Counted from the stretch's first letter, positions 51,241-61,681 are shown. The stretch: 64,000 nt of DNA from an uncultured Ilumatobacter sp. (GCA_938091165.1 CALKNK010000016.1:186001-250000), one strand, 5' to 3'. Made by a program: numbers and translations. Notes: generated from the sequence alone by a model not told the origin.

Positions 51241-54200
51241 AGCCGCCGGCCGTGAGGCCGGCAGCGAGTGCGTCGCGCACGCGCTGCTTCGCTGCAGTCA
51301 AGTCGACGACCGATCGCTCGATCGCACCGTGCGCTTTACAGAACACGAAGCGACATTCGACCACGTCGATACCCGTGCTTTCTTCTAGCGCGACGGCGTA
51401 GGTCGCTCCCTGAAGTTCATAGGCGGCGAGCTTGGCGTCGATCTCCTTTGGTGACGATGCGCTATCGGTCTTCCAGTCGATGATGACAAGGCCGTCGGGG
51501 GTTTGCACCAACAAATCGATGTACCCCTCAATCATTACGTGTCCTAGTGGGGCAGCCACGTAGAGCTCGCGGAACGATTCATGTCGCCGGGCCAGGTCGC
51601 ATGCCGCTGAATTCAGCGCTGAACGAACGAGCGCAGTCACAGTGCCGGTGGTGTTAGGAATGGCGTGCAGTTGGCACTGTCGGGCAATCAGCGGATCAAG
51701 ATCCGCTGGATTGTCGAAATCGATATGTTCAAGCGTGGCATGCACCGCGCTGCCGATTGCTGAGCCAGCTCGGCCCTTCTTCCGGGCAATGGTCGGGCTG
51801 ATGTCAGACTCGGCGGGCAATTGATCAGTGTCTGTGTCAGGCACCGAGCTATCGACTGCCCGGGCGATCGCTGTGGCGGAGTATGCAGCCGGCGTTTCAT
51901 ACGGTGCGAGCAGTGCCCGCCGCTCGGCAATCCAGTTTTCGCGCTCGGCCACCGCTTTATCGACTGGGCTGATCAACGGTTGCACTACATGCGACTGAGA
52001 CGGCACGACGGCGCATTGAGGTTCGTCGTGCGTCAACTCCTCGTGAGAGACATCGTCGGCAGGATCGGATCGGCGGCTTAGGCCCGGACGCTCGGTAGCA
52101 AACATCGCTACGCGGCCCGCATACGTCTCGTCAAGCTGCTTGGCAACCTTGTGGTGACCGGACACGATGAGATGGTCGCGAGCACGCGTTGCTGCGACGT
52201 ACAGCAGGCGCAGCTTTTCGTGAGTTTCCATCTCTTCTTCAATATCGGCTTGTGCGGTGTGTTCGGGTGTGGCTACGCCAGTACGAAGCTTGACCTCGGG
52301 CTGACCGGTCTCGCGCCACAGCACTTTGACACCGCTCGACTTACCGCGCGTCTTTCCGGTCATCCCGGACAGGATCGTGATGGGAAATTCGAGGCCCTTT
52401 GAGCCATGAACGGTGAGGATTTGGACTGCTTCGTCATCCGTCTCAGGCAGCATCGGCTCGTGGACCCCCGACCCCTCGACACTATGCAGTTCAGCCCAGT
52501 CGAGGAACGAACGCAGCCCACCCCCGTTTGACTCCTCGAAAGCCCGAGCCTGGTCGATGATGAACCGCAGCCGTCGCCACACCTCGGTCGGGCGTTGGGT
52601 GCTGCAGCCAAGCAAAAAGCCACGGCGCTCGCGGACGACTCGTTCGAGCAGCGTCGCCGGACTCAGCCACCAACGCTGCTCCCAAAGCGAGCGCATATGA
52701 GCCAGTGCCGCAACGACAGGCTGATCATCGTCGAAGCCGTTAGGTGTGGCGTTGCGGAGACTCCACCGCTTGTTTGCCTGGTGGTACACGAACAGGTCGA
52801 CATCAGAGCAGCCGTACAACGGCGATCGGAGCGCTGCGACAAGGCTCAACGTGTCACCCGGATCATCGACTGCACGCATCACTGCCAAGAGGTCGCGGAC
52901 CTCCTGCGTGTCGTACACCAGCGTGCCGGTTGCAAGCCGATATGGGATTTCGCACTCGCCGAGCGCGTCGCGCAGGAACGGCAGCGACGTCCGGGTGGGA
53001 ATCAAGATGGTGATGTCGCTGAGTCGGGCCGGCCTCCACTGCTTGGTTCGTTCGTCTTCGACCGGCCACCGTTCGGGCCTTGCGGCAATCTTGCCGACGA
53101 TGGCAGCGACGTCCGCCGCTTCTGCGATGCGCAACGGACCGGCCTTGACGTCAGGATCGGGATGTTCGCCGCCAAGCACCAGTGGTCGATGATCGGCGCC
53201 CGATGTCATCTTGCGGCCGGCGTAAAGCGATTCGTAGCGAGGCTGGGCTGCGGCGACTTCTTCAGGCATCGCTGCGCTGAACAGACCATTGATCCAGGCG
53301 ATGATTGGCGGCACCGTCCGGAAGTTAGTATCGAGGCGAACTGCGCCGGCTTCTGTGGCGCTGAACGTGTCACGCGCTTCGAGGAACAGCCCGATGTCGG
53401 CGCGACGGAACCGATAAATCGACTGCTTCGGGTCGCCGACAAAGAACAGCCGCCCGCCCTCGACGACGTGATCTTGCCAACGGTCGGGCAGCTTGTTGTT
53501 CGGACTTGCGGCGATGAGTAAAGCCAGTTCAACCTGGATCGGGTCGGTGTCTTGAAATTCGTCTAGGAGGACGTGCCGGAAGCGGTTGTGGAGTGCCTGT
53601 CTCACGTCGGACTTATCGCGCAATACTTGCCGCGCGAGCACGAGTAAGTCATGGAACTCAAGCCCACCGTTCTGTTTCCGTTCCAACGCCGCGTTAACGA
53701 CCTCGGTTGCGGTGAGCCGCATCAATTGATCGAGGACTCCTCTGCTCACTGCGGCGAGCACCGCGCTCAAAGCGTCGCTGACGTCGTCAATTTGATCCTT
53801 GACTTCATTCGGGTCGACAGACCATTTTCCTCTTGCGCCCCCAACGCTCCGACCCCAAACAATGCGCCGACTCTTTTGCTTCGGATCGTTTCGTCCCGCC
53901 TGATGCAGCACCTGAAAGCGGCGAACCTTCCGGTGCGGGTCGGTGATGGCGCCAGCCTCGCGCATCTCGGGAATGATCACCTGCAGATGCTCGTATAACT
54001 TGTCGCTTGGGTCGACGCAGGCGTCGGCTGCGGCGCAAAGAGCGCTGACCGCCCGATCGAACGAGCTGAAGTCAATCGGCAGCAGCTCCCCGGTTGCAGG
54101 TGTATCGACGAGGTCAGTGAGGCGATCCCAGTTCTGTGCGAACTGGCCGGCAACGTCCTTGAATGATGCCTGTCCGCGGTAGCGGGGTGTGAGCGGCACC

Positions 54201-54700
54201 TCGATAATTGCCGCCCAGTACATCAGTTCGTTGAATTGAGGTTCGGTGTTCAGGATGTCGACGAATTGTTCCCACCGCCGTTCATGTTCAAGGTGCGAGG
54301 CCACTTCATCGAGCACGCTGACTCGAGGTGGGAGGCCTGCGAGTACGGAGAACTCGGTAAGAATGCGGACGGCGAATCCGTGCACTGTAGAAATTGCGGC
54401 GAGGTCTGCGTCGCTGATCGCCTGCTCGGCTCGCTGGCGATGTATGGGGTCATCATCAAGTGTTTGCTTTTCGAACTCGACGCGGATGCGGGTTTGTAAT
54501 TCGCTTGCAGCTGCCTCGGTGAAGGTGATCGCTGCGATCGCGGACAGCGGAACATCACGGTGAAGAACGGTATTGACGATGCGGGTGACCAACTGCGTGG
54601 TCTTGCCGGTTCCAGCCCCGGCCTCGACGAAAAGTGTTTGATCAAGCCCCTCCCAACTGATGAGGTCGCGAGCGCTCTGATCACTCAGCACCTGCGCCAT
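51203..54700 (-). CDS. AddA-like helicase-nuclease (UvrD/RecB family)
   Basis: A 1165-residue superfamily 1 helicase with a C-terminal nuclease. Motifs: Walker A VEAGAGTGKTTQLV, AITFTEAAASEL, LLDEFQDTDPIQ (motif II), FVGDPKQSIYRFRRAD (motif III), ILTVHGSKGLEFP (motif V) and VAATRARDHLIVSGHH (motif VI). The PD-(D/E)XK nuclease shows IEGYIDLLVQTP followed by IIDWKTDS. With the gene upstream it should form an AddAB-type complex that resects double-strand breaks for RecA. Its ATG overlaps the upstream stop. Confidence 0.92.
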   Translation of the reverse strand: MAQVLSDQSARDLISWEGLDQTLFVEAGAGTGKTTQLVTRIVNTVLHRDVPLSAIAAITFTEAAASELQTRIRVEFEKQTLDDDPIHRQRAEQAISDADLAAISTVHGFAVRILTEFSVLAGLPPRVSVLDEVASHLEHERRWEQFVDILNTEPQFNELMYWAAIIEVPLTPRYRGQASFKDVAGQFAQNWDRLTDLVDTPATGELLPIDFSSFDRAVSALCAAADACVDPSDKLYEHLQVIIPEMREAGAITDPHRKVRRFQVLHQAGRNDPKQKSRRIVWGRSVGGARGKWSVDPNEVKDQIDDVSDALSAVLAAVSRGVLDQLMRLTATEVVNAALERKQNGGLEFHDLLVLARQVLRDKSDVRQALHNRFRHVLLDEFQDTDPIQVELALLIAASPNNKLPDRWQDHVVEGGRLFFVGDPKQSIYRFRRADIGLFLEARDTFSATEAGAVRLDTNFRTVPPIIAWINGLFSAAMPEEVAAAQPRYESLYAGRKMTSGADHRPLVLGGEHPDPDVKAGPLRIAEAADVAAIVGKIAARPERWPVEDERTKQWRPARLSDITILIPTRTSLPFLRDALGECEIPYRLATGTLVYDTQEVRDLLAVMRAVDDPGDTLSLVAALRSPLYGCSDVDLFVYHQANKRWSLRNATPNGFDDDQPVVAALAHMRSLWEQRWWLSPATLLERVVRERRGFLLGCSTQRPTEVWRRLRFIIDQARAFEESNGGGLRSFLDWAELHSVEGSGVHEPMLPETDDEAVQILTVHGSKGLEFPITILSGMTGKTRGKSSGVKVLWRETGQPEVKLRTGVATPEHTAQADIEEEMETHEKLRLLYVAATRARDHLIVSGHHKVAKQLDETYAGRVAMFATERPGLSRRSDPADDVSHEELTHDEPQCAVVPSQSHVVQPLISPVDKAVAERENWIAERRALLAPYETPAAYSATAIARAVDSSVPDTDTDQLPAESDISPTIARKKGRAGSAIGSAVHATLEHIDFDNPADLDPLIARQCQLHAIPNTTGTVTALVRSALNSAACDLARRHESFRELYVAAPLGHVMIEGYIDLLVQTPDGLVIIDWKTDSASSPKEIDAKLAAYELQGATYAVALEESTGIDVVECRFVFCKAHGAIERSVVDLTAAKQRVRDALAAGLTAGGFTQSDERTGGDR

Positions 54701-57700
54701 CAGCGCTCACCGACTTGCTCAGCTGGCTCAACAGCGGGCGGACTCAGCGCCACGCGCACCGCGAGTGCGGGGGCATCGGCCTTGGCGATTTCGTGGTCAC
54801 CGCGGTCACGAACGCACACACTGTCGAAGGAGCAGTGGCTGCAGTTGTCGTTGGTCTGCTGCCACGTATCCCACTCCCCAGGTTGCGCAGCGAACACGCC
54901 GGCACCGATACCGCTCGTGATTGCCGTGAGGAGGTCATGGAAGCGAGCCCGCAGTTCAGTCGTCCAGGTGTACCCGACGCGCTGATCATCGCCCACCTGC
55001 TCGACGCACCAATAGTGAGCCGCAGCAGCGGGTCGTCCTGTCTCTTGGATTGCGGCCTCGGCGTACATTCCGAGTTGGAGTGTCGTGCCCGCCATGAACG
55101 GGTCATTCTCCAGCTGCTTGTACTTGTCCCCGTTGCCTGACTTGTAGTCGCTGACGAGCACACGCCCATCTGCGGTGAGATCGACCCGGTCGACTTTGCC
55201 CCGAAGGGTGATCGATTCACCGTTGGGCAGCGTGAAGGGGACGATGCTGCCCGTCTTCGTCCCGAAGTCAAGTTCGACACTGTGCGGCGTGGCAGAATGA
55301 CTTCGCCGAAACTCGTTGTCGGCAGCAAGGAAGTTGTCCAGCAGATCGTGTAGGTCGTCTTGCTGCACTCGCCAGTTGACATGTCGGCTGATACGCCCCG
55401 CTTGTTCGTACCTAGCACACTCGTCGTCAGCAATCTTGTGGAGGCGGGCGCAGGCCGCCTCGGACCACTGCTCATCGGGACCTGGCGGTCTGTCGAGTTC
55501 CCCACGGATGAATTCTTCGAGCGCGATATGGATCAGCGAGCCTCGGTCGAGCGGTGAGAACTCGTCGACGCGCTCGGGGTCATCGCGGTCCTCAATCTCA
55601 AGGACGTACTTGAGGAAATACTTGAACCCACAGGTTGCCCAAGACTGAAGCTGCGAGGACGAGAACGCTTGATCGTCAATTCTCGGCAGCGGGAACACCT
55701 CGGCATCGACCTGTGCTCCAAGGTTGCCGTCGTACTCGGTGAAATCGCTGCTCGACCGTGCCAGCTGAACACCCCAACCATTGCCCACGAGCGCAGCCAA
55801 CTCGTGCTCGGCAGCCTTCTGAGTGTGGTCGACTGCATTACCGAGCTCGACGAGATCACGGACCTCGATGCTCGCAGCGGGTCCCGCCCCATGAATACCC
55901 GATGCGAATGAGCCAACGTGGGTGACCACCTCAGCGCCAAGGTCATCAAAATCTGTTGCATGCACCTTCGTCTCCGCGAGCTGTGATGCGGTGTCAAGTA
56001 GCCAGCGGGACGGCAAGCTGTGTCGGCTAGATCGTAGGTCGCCACGAGCGAACGTAATGGTCCGATGTCCAACCGGCGCAGATGCCAGGGCCCCAAGGAA
56101 GGCCCGGTGCTGATGGTGGATCCGTCCGACCTTCATCTCGAGCTGATTGAGCGACGCTTGACGCACGGCCTCGGGAAGAATTGCGTCGTCTCGACGAGGC
56201 ACTGGCAACAACCCCTCGGATGCACCCAGCACGAAGACTGCGTCGAGGTCGAGGCCAACTGCAGTGCCGATAGGTCCGTAAACCACACCGTGGCCGAATC
56301 GACCGTGTCGCCCGCGCGCCACGTCAAGTTCGGTTCGGAGTGCACGTTGGAAGACAGCATGTGTGGGCGATGGCTCGATACCGTCGAGCGCTGCCAGCCG
56401 CGCCAGTGACTCCTCGACGCGGCCGAACGCCTCTTGGTCGTGTTCGGGCCAGTTGGAGTGTGTTCCCTCGGTGCCGAGCAGTGAATGCAGGAGCTGGGTT
56501 GCTGCCGCGCACTTCTGCGGCCACGTCGGGGCCAATTCAACCGCCAGCACCTGTCGGTGTAGATCCTCGACGAAGGCCATGAGTTTCTCGCCATCAGTGA
56601 TTTCATCGCGGAGCTTGCGCAACTGGAAGGCTCCCCACTCACTGGCGTCGCTTGTTTCCAGCAGTTCGATACGTTCGGCGGCCCCTTGCGCGGCATACTC
56701 GATCTTGCGGCGCCAGTCAGCGAAGTCGATCACGACGCCAGCCTTTCGCGACAACTTGTCCCAGTCAGCTGGATGGACCTGGTCGCCGTCGAAGCGAATC
56801 GGCCCCCCGCTAACCACGGCCATGACCCGGTCGCGCCGCCATCGAACGTCTGGCAGCGCAAGCACGCTAAGCAACGTGCGCCCAGCGACCGAATCGGCGA
56901 GACGGCGGGGATCAGGCCCATTGACGGGGATCTCGGCGGCAGCAAACTGCTGCTCGATTATCCGTACGTAGGGATCAGGGGTCGGGAAAAAGACTCCGAT
57001 TCGGTCGAGTCGCACCCCCGTCGCAACCAGACCCACGATGCGCTGGCAGACCTCCCGGACTTCCTCAGGTGCGTCGGTGACCGACACAATCTCATCGCCA
57101 GTCGGTGGAGCGTCGGCTACCGACCCCACGACGTCAACGCCAGCATCGCCCATTGATGCCAGCACAGCTTTGTCGGCGATGTCATGGCCGGTGAGTCCGA
57201 CGATGACCGACGACGACTCAGCCCCCCGTAACACCTCACCGACACACCGACCGATTGCCGACGTGACTGGTGCTGGCAGGTACCAGATGACGTGGCCGAA
57301 TGCCCGCAGCCGCTCGCCTAGGTCGGCGCGATCGGCAGCCGCCGTGGCCAGATCGTGTTCGGTGTGAAAGCGGCCGAGCTTGGCAGCAATCTGTCGGTAG
57401 AACTTCACGGAGAGGACTGCCGCAGTAGAGCCCTCCTCCTCAATTGACTCGAGCCCAGCCTCGTCGACGTTCGATAGCTCGGCAAACAAGCTGGCCAATG
57501 CTGCCTCGGTAGCTTGGTGATCAGCGACGGGTCGGTAAATGTCTGGGTCATCTGCGAGCACCTGACGCACTGCTGCACCCAACACAGGGTTGGTGATGGG
57601 CGCGGTGTCGAGCAGCAAGTCGGCTGCAACGAGTTCGGCCAGCCGAAATGGTGTGACGAACGAGACGTTGGCAATGCCGGACTGCGAACCCCCGGCCAGC

Positions 57701-57864
57701 GCCCCGGACCCCAGCAGTCGGCGAGCCGACAACCCCACGAAGTTGCTCGGCACGATCACTGTGACCGGTGCAAGCGGACCCAGGTGCTTAGCCCGGGCGA
57801 CCGCTGCGGCCAAGGCCTCAGATGCCGGTCGTCCATAGGCCGTAGCCTCGACTGATTCGATCAC
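54700..57864 (-). CDS. AddB-like subunit with 4Fe-4S nuclease domain
   Basis: A 1054-residue protein with an inactivated-helicase-like N-terminal two-thirds and a C-terminal PD-(D/E)XK nuclease. The nuclease has FSSSQLQSWATCGFKYF, RGSLIHIALEEF, KVDRVDL and VLVSDYKSG. One Cys in ATCGF and three in NCSHCSFDSVCV form the iron-sulfur staple of AddB-type nucleases. No clear Walker A is seen near the start, as in AddB. GTG 57864 is chosen over GTG 57882 because TACGTT (57872-57877) lies 7 nt before it. Co-translated with the AddA-like subunit. Confidence 0.88.
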   Translation of the reverse strand: MIESVEATAYGRPASEALAAAVARAKHLGPLAPVTVIVPSNFVGLSARRLLGSGALAGGSQSGIANVSFVTPFRLAELVAADLLLDTAPITNPVLGAAVRQVLADDPDIYRPVADHQATEAALASLFAELSNVDEAGLESIEEEGSTAAVLSVKFYRQIAAKLGRFHTEHDLATAAADRADLGERLRAFGHVIWYLPAPVTSAIGRCVGEVLRGAESSSVIVGLTGHDIADKAVLASMGDAGVDVVGSVADAPPTGDEIVSVTDAPEEVREVCQRIVGLVATGVRLDRIGVFFPTPDPYVRIIEQQFAAAEIPVNGPDPRRLADSVAGRTLLSVLALPDVRWRRDRVMAVVSGGPIRFDGDQVHPADWDKLSRKAGVVIDFADWRRKIEYAAQGAAERIELLETSDASEWGAFQLRKLRDEITDGEKLMAFVEDLHRQVLAVELAPTWPQKCAAATQLLHSLLGTEGTHSNWPEHDQEAFGRVEESLARLAALDGIEPSPTHAVFQRALRTELDVARGRHGRFGHGVVYGPIGTAVGLDLDAVFVLGASEGLLPVPRRDDAILPEAVRQASLNQLEMKVGRIHHQHRAFLGALASAPVGHRTITFARGDLRSSRHSLPSRWLLDTASQLAETKVHATDFDDLGAEVVTHVGSFASGIHGAGPAASIEVRDLVELGNAVDHTQKAAEHELAALVGNGWGVQLARSSSDFTEYDGNLGAQVDAEVFPLPRIDDQAFSSSQLQSWATCGFKYFLKYVLEIEDRDDPERVDEFSPLDRGSLIHIALEEFIRGELDRPPGPDEQWSEAACARLHKIADDECARYEQAGRISRHVNWRVQQDDLHDLLDNFLAADNEFRRSHSATPHSVELDFGTKTGSIVPFTLPNGESITLRGKVDRVDLTADGRVLVSDYKSGNGDKYKQLENDPFMAGTTLQLGMYAEAAIQETGRPAAAAHYWCVEQVGDDQRVGYTWTTELRARFHDLLTAITSGIGAGVFAAQPGEWDTWQQTNDNCSHCSFDSVCVRDRGDHEIAKADAPALAVRVALSPPAVEPAEQVGER

Positions 57865-57957
57865 AGTATTGAACGTACACACCAGCGCTCACAGAGTTCG
57901 TCGGCGCTAGCGAAAGTCGGGGTCACACGACAGATCAAATCGGAGCCCGGTTTGTTG

Positions 57958-58686
57958 TCACGAAGCCGTTTCGCCGTCGCGGTGCTCGCGCACGCGCATT
58001 GAGGCGTGGTCTGGCGCCGGAGTCACTGCGGCGCGGCCGAGAGCGAAAACACCCCTCATGAAATGGCGCCAAGCTTGGCGTAGTAACACCAATCCGATCA
58101 ATACAGCGAATGCAATGGCCGTTGGTACGCCGAGTGTGGCGAACAGCGTCCGTTTGTTGTCGAGGAGTGGGCTGAGGACCCCTGAATCAACACTTGTGCC
58201 GTCAGGGTGCACCGTGCGCACGGCGTTCTCGATAACAGGGCACTCAACATCGGTGTCTTCCAATCCGATTACATTGTTGCCGCCAAACAGTGGCTCGTCC
58301 GGCCGGATCGTCGAAAGGAGCGCGCCTAGGTCGAGATCAAAACGTGCTCCGACGAGGTAGTTCTCGTCAACATTAATGAACTTGGCATCGTCGAGGTAGA
58401 GCACATCTACGAGGCCTTTGATCGAATACCCGCTGATGGAACCCGCTCGGAGCTGCAAAATCTTGTAACGCACCTTCTCAAAATCCTTCGCAACGGCGGT
58501 ACCGATGAACGCCACATCAGCAGGGTCAGGCGCAGCGCACCCCACCGGCACATCAAGCAGCCCAAGCCGGGCGGTCTCCACATCATTCGACGGCTCAGGT
58601 ATGGGTGCGGCGCCGGCCGAAGAGGCCAGCGCGACCAGCCCAACTCCGAAAGCAGCTACCAAACACCGCACGAGCCGCTCAATCAC
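57958..58686 (-). CDS. Secreted/membrane-anchored protein, unknown
   Basis: The 242-residue protein starts with a signal-like helix (about residues 1-25, ending SSAGAA), has an extracytoplasmic domain with two cysteines (CAAPDP and VECPVIE) that may form a disulfide, a C-terminal membrane helix (about 180-202) and a basic cytoplasmic tail. I do not recognise the family. GTG 58686 is chosen because TAGGGT (58694-58699) lies 7 nt before it; the longer frame from 58962 would overlap the SulP gene. SulP is upstream on the same strand. Confidence 0.68.
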   Translation of the reverse strand: MIERLVRCLVAAFGVGLVALASSAGAAPIPEPSNDVETARLGLLDVPVGCAAPDPADVAFIGTAVAKDFEKVRYKILQLRAGSISGYSIKGLVDVLYLDDAKFINVDENYLVGARFDLDLGALLSTIRPDEPLFGGNNVIGLEDTDVECPVIENAVRTVHPDGTSVDSGVLSPLLDNKRTLFATLGVPTAIAFAVLIGLVLLRQAWRHFMRGVFALGRAAVTPAPDHASMRVREHRDGETAS

Positions 58687-58799
58687 GAGCCCCACCCTAC
58701 GAACTCGAAGTGCCGGCACTGCGTCACCAGCTGAGCTTGACTCGCAGTCGATGAGGACTGCAGTCGGATCAGGGGACGGGCGGTGCGGCCTGCGGCCGC

Positions 58800-60359
58800 T
58801 CAGTGGTCGGTGGAGACGAGGGTCGAGGTGCGCTTGTGGAGATCGGCGGCGTGGCGGTTCATGCCAATCAGATGTGCGTCGATGCCGCGCTCGGCAAATT
58901 TTGCCACCACTGCGTTGAGCGCCACGACAGCTGAGGTATCCCAAATTCGAGCCTCGCTGCAATCGATCTCTACCCGTTTCACCTTGACGGCGTCGTAGTC
59001 AAAGGAGTGCACGAGGTCGTTGGTCGAAGCGAAGAACAACTGTCCACTCACCGCGTAGAGTCGCTCATGGTTGTCGGGATCAAGGACGCTCGTGACCGAC
59101 ATGACGTGGCTCACCTTCCGGACGAAGAAAACTGCTGACAAAAGCACGCCGGCTGCAACGCCGTAGGCGAGATTGTGCGTGACAACAACGACGATGACGG
59201 TACCTGCCATGACAGCGGTCTCACTCTTCGGCATCGACTGTGTGGTCTTTGGCATGATGCTTTTCCAGTTGAACGTGCTGATCGCGACCATGATCATTAC
59301 TGCCACGAGCGCTGCCATCGGGATCTGCGCCACGAAGTCGCCGAGCGCCATAATGAGGACGAGCAGGAAGACACCGGACGCAAGTGTCGACAATCGGGTC
59401 CGACCTCCCGAACGATGGTTGATCATCGATTGGCCGATCATGGCGCATCCAGCCATGCCACCGAAAAAACCTGTAAAAACGTTGCCAATGCCCTGGCCTC
59501 GTGATTCCTGGTTTTTGTCTGAGTTGGTGTCGGTCATGTCGTCAAGCAACTGCGCCGTGAGGAGTGACTCAAGAAGACCAACAAATGCCAACGTGAGCGA
59601 GAACGGGAAGATGATGCTCAGCGTTTCCCACGTGTATGGGATTTCAGGTAAGGCGAATCCAGGCAGAGCGTTGGGCAGTTCGCCCATATCACCGACAGTT
59701 GGAAGCGACCAGTCGAAGTAAATAGCACCAGCGGCAAGCCCGCTGATCGCAAGGAGCGGAGACGGCACAATTTTGGTTAGGCGCGGCACACAGTAGATGA
59801 TCGCAAGACCGGCAGCGATGAACGCAAGGTTCAACGGCAGTTCGTCTTTGTTGCCGTCTTTGAGAATGATGTGAGGGATCTGGGCCAGGAAGATCAGGAT
59901 CGCGAGCGCGTTGACGAAGCCGAGCATCACCGTGCGCGGGATGAACCGCATCAGGTTGCCGACTCGGAGATAACCGAATAGAACCTGCAGTGAACCAGCC
60001 AGCACTGTCGCTGCGAAGAGGTACTCGACGCCGTAGTCCTGAACTAACGGCACGATGACCAACGCCATGGCGCCGGTTGCCGCTGAGATCATTCCGGCTC
60101 GTCCACCGACCATCGAAATGATGATGGCGATCGAGAACGATGCGTACAGGCCGACCTTGGGGTCAACACCGGCGATAATCGAGAACGAGATTGCCTCAGG
60201 AATAAGCGCAAGAGCTACCACCAACCCCGACAGCAGATCGGCTTTCGGGTTGGACAGCCACGCTTCTCGAAAGCGTGCCCACAGCACGGGGCGCGCAGAA
60301 GGATCAATGATTTCGTTTGGCAACGGGGGCTCCTGGAGAATCGGGGGGTGCCCGTTCAT
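58800..60359 (-). CDS. SulP-family anion transporter with STAS domain
   Basis: The 519-residue protein has ten or more membrane helices (first: LLSGLVVALALIPEAISFSI) and the SulP motifs GLYASFSIAIIISMVGGRAG and GGMAGCAMIGQSMINHRSGG. A C-terminal STAS domain follows (RVEIDCSEARIWDTSAVVAL). Members carry sulfate, bicarbonate or other anions, often with sodium; BicA-like bicarbonate uptake is possible. No carbonic anhydrase is adjacent. ATG 60359 is used, with a weak GAAG site; the longer frame from 60458 has an unlikely N-terminus. Confidence 0.92.
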   Translation of the reverse strand: MNGHPPILQEPPLPNEIIDPSARPVLWARFREAWLSNPKADLLSGLVVALALIPEAISFSIIAGVDPKVGLYASFSIAIIISMVGGRAGMISAATGAMALVIVPLVQDYGVEYLFAATVLAGSLQVLFGYLRVGNLMRFIPRTVMLGFVNALAILIFLAQIPHIILKDGNKDELPLNLAFIAAGLAIIYCVPRLTKIVPSPLLAISGLAAGAIYFDWSLPTVGDMGELPNALPGFALPEIPYTWETLSIIFPFSLTLAFVGLLESLLTAQLLDDMTDTNSDKNQESRGQGIGNVFTGFFGGMAGCAMIGQSMINHRSGGRTRLSTLASGVFLLVLIMALGDFVAQIPMAALVAVMIMVAISTFNWKSIMPKTTQSMPKSETAVMAGTVIVVVVTHNLAYGVAAGVLLSAVFFVRKVSHVMSVTSVLDPDNHERLYAVSGQLFFASTNDLVHSFDYDAVKVKRVEIDCSEARIWDTSAVVALNAVVAKFAERGIDAHLIGMNRHAADLHKRTSTLVSTDH

Positions 60360-60484
60360 CACTTCGGGCCAGACAGCCCAGAAGGATACGGAATCATTGG
60401 TTGTGAATCTGTGATCTTCATTGGTGTTTTGGTCACACCAGAGAACTTCTGACCACACCTCCGGGCAAAGGCATACTGATCACC

Positions 60485-60595
60485 GTGGGATTCGACCCAA
60501 ACCGCAAGTACAAAGCCAAGCCGTTCGACTATGCCCTCGTCGGCATCTGCCTGGTGAGCGCCGTAGCACTGGTCGTTTGGGCCTTTGTCGGCTAA
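60485..60595 (+). CDS. 36-residue single-helix membrane peptide
   Basis: GTG 60485 opens a 36-codon frame. The product starts MGFDPNRKYKAKPFDYALV and continues into one membrane helix (about residues 17-35) ending at the stop. The basic N-terminus should stay in the cytoplasm. A CATACT hexamer (60472-60477) lies 7 nt before the GTG, the same spacing as other genes here. The FDPNRK-then-helix form looks like a conserved small actinobacterial protein rather than chance. Function is unknown; it is divergent from SulP. Confidence 0.62.
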   Translation: MGFDPNRKYKAKPFDYALVGICLVSAVALVVWAFVG

Positions 60596-61004
60596 CAGAA
60601 AAAGTCCGTTAGATCGGTTTCATCGATGCTGCTCATTTGATTCCGTCAACCCGAGCACCGCTTGGTTGACATTTATGCTTCCACCCCCAGTCAGAAATCC
60701 TCCAACGGGTGGCCTCAGAATCGTCACTTCAACGGAAGCGCATCCGGGTGGTGGCCGGTGCCAAACTGGCCTGGACACCCGAAGGTGCACTACCTCGTTC
60801 GCGTAGACGGTTAGATATCATCCGGTCGGCGGCTGCCATACGGCCACAAGGTCCAAAGTTCGCACGCGAGTAACAGGCTCCGAAAGTGGTACCCGGCAAC
60901 GTTCACCGGGCACGGGCCAGTTACGAAAGGCCTGCAGAATTTCGCTGGCGGAAGGGGTTGGCTTCCGTAGCGAGGCGACTGACGTCGCGCTGGCGGTTCC
61001 GACC
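60596..61004. other. Gap without assignable gene
   Basis: About 410 bp between the small membrane peptide and the GAP-family gene. Short frames exist but none was recognised. A TACAGT at 61005-61010 is the likely -10 of the next gene. Confidence 0.35.
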
Positions 61005-61018
61005 TACAGTTGCTGAGG

Positions 61019-61681
61019 ATGTACCACGTATTTCTGTTGCTCATTCCGTTCGGCTTGACAGGCGCAATCAGTCCAATGTTGCTGACCGAGCAGACCGTTC
61101 TTCTCGCCGGCCATGATGGTCCAGCCGTCGCCAAACGGTTCGCAATCGGCGCTTTCGCAGCAGCGGCGCTTTACATCAGCGCCTTAGTTTTCCTTGGCCA
61201 TGCAATTTCTATTCCAGGAAAACCGCACCTGAGTTCTACCCTCGACCTGTTGCTCGGAACAGTCCTGATAGTGGTTGCCTTGGCGATTCGTAGGGGTCTG
61301 CGCTCTGGGAAAGAGCCGGCACATCGAGACAAACCGCCAAGAAAAATCGGGCGCCACGGAGCGCTCGGGTTCGGGGCTTTTTCAATGGCGACCAACTTCA
61401 CCACTCTGGCAATCATGGTGCCTGCGGCAAAAATTATTACCGCCAGCCAGTCGGGCGTTCCCAATCGAGTCCTTTTTGTTGTGCTCTTGGCGCTGGCTAT
61501 CGCAGCTCCAGTGTGGTTGCCGCTCGTACTGCACAGAGTCGCTCCTGGCCCGGCGGAGCGCAGCCTGGCCGGACTTGGAAATGTAATTGAGAATCACGGT
61601 CGACTTCTGGCAACCATTTCAGTAGGGGGTCTCGGAGTAATTTTGGTCCTGTACGGAGCGTTCAAAACTCTTTCGAATTGA
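61019..61681 (+). CDS. GAP-family (Sap-like) membrane protein
   Basis: The 220-residue protein has about six membrane helices, in the layout of the GAP/Sap family related to LysE-type exporters, which in mycobacteria help move glycopeptidolipids to the surface. Landmarks are FLLLIPFGLTGAISPMLLTEQTVLL in helix 1 (shown as one segment with a conserved Pro), a cytoplasmic basic loop (KEPAHRDKPPRK) and NVIENHGRLLATIS near the end. ATG 61019 is used, with TACAGT 8 nt upstream; TTG 61010 is less likely. Substrate unknown. Confidence 0.78.
   Translation: MYHVFLLLIPFGLTGAISPMLLTEQTVLLAGHDGPAVAKRFAIGAFAAAALYISALVFLGHAISIPGKPHLSSTLDLLLGTVLIVVALAIRRGLRSGKEPAHRDKPPRKIGRHGALGFGAFSMATNFTTLAIMVPAAKIITASQSGVPNRVLFVVLLALAIAAPVWLPLVLHRVAPGPAERSLAGLGNVIENHGRLLATISVGGLGVILVLYGAFKTLSN

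Noticed and set aside
51203..57864. Helicase-nuclease pair as a novel phage-defence system
   Set aside because: Motifs, order and the iron-sulfur nuclease match the housekeeping AddAB recombination complex, and no defence genes surround it.
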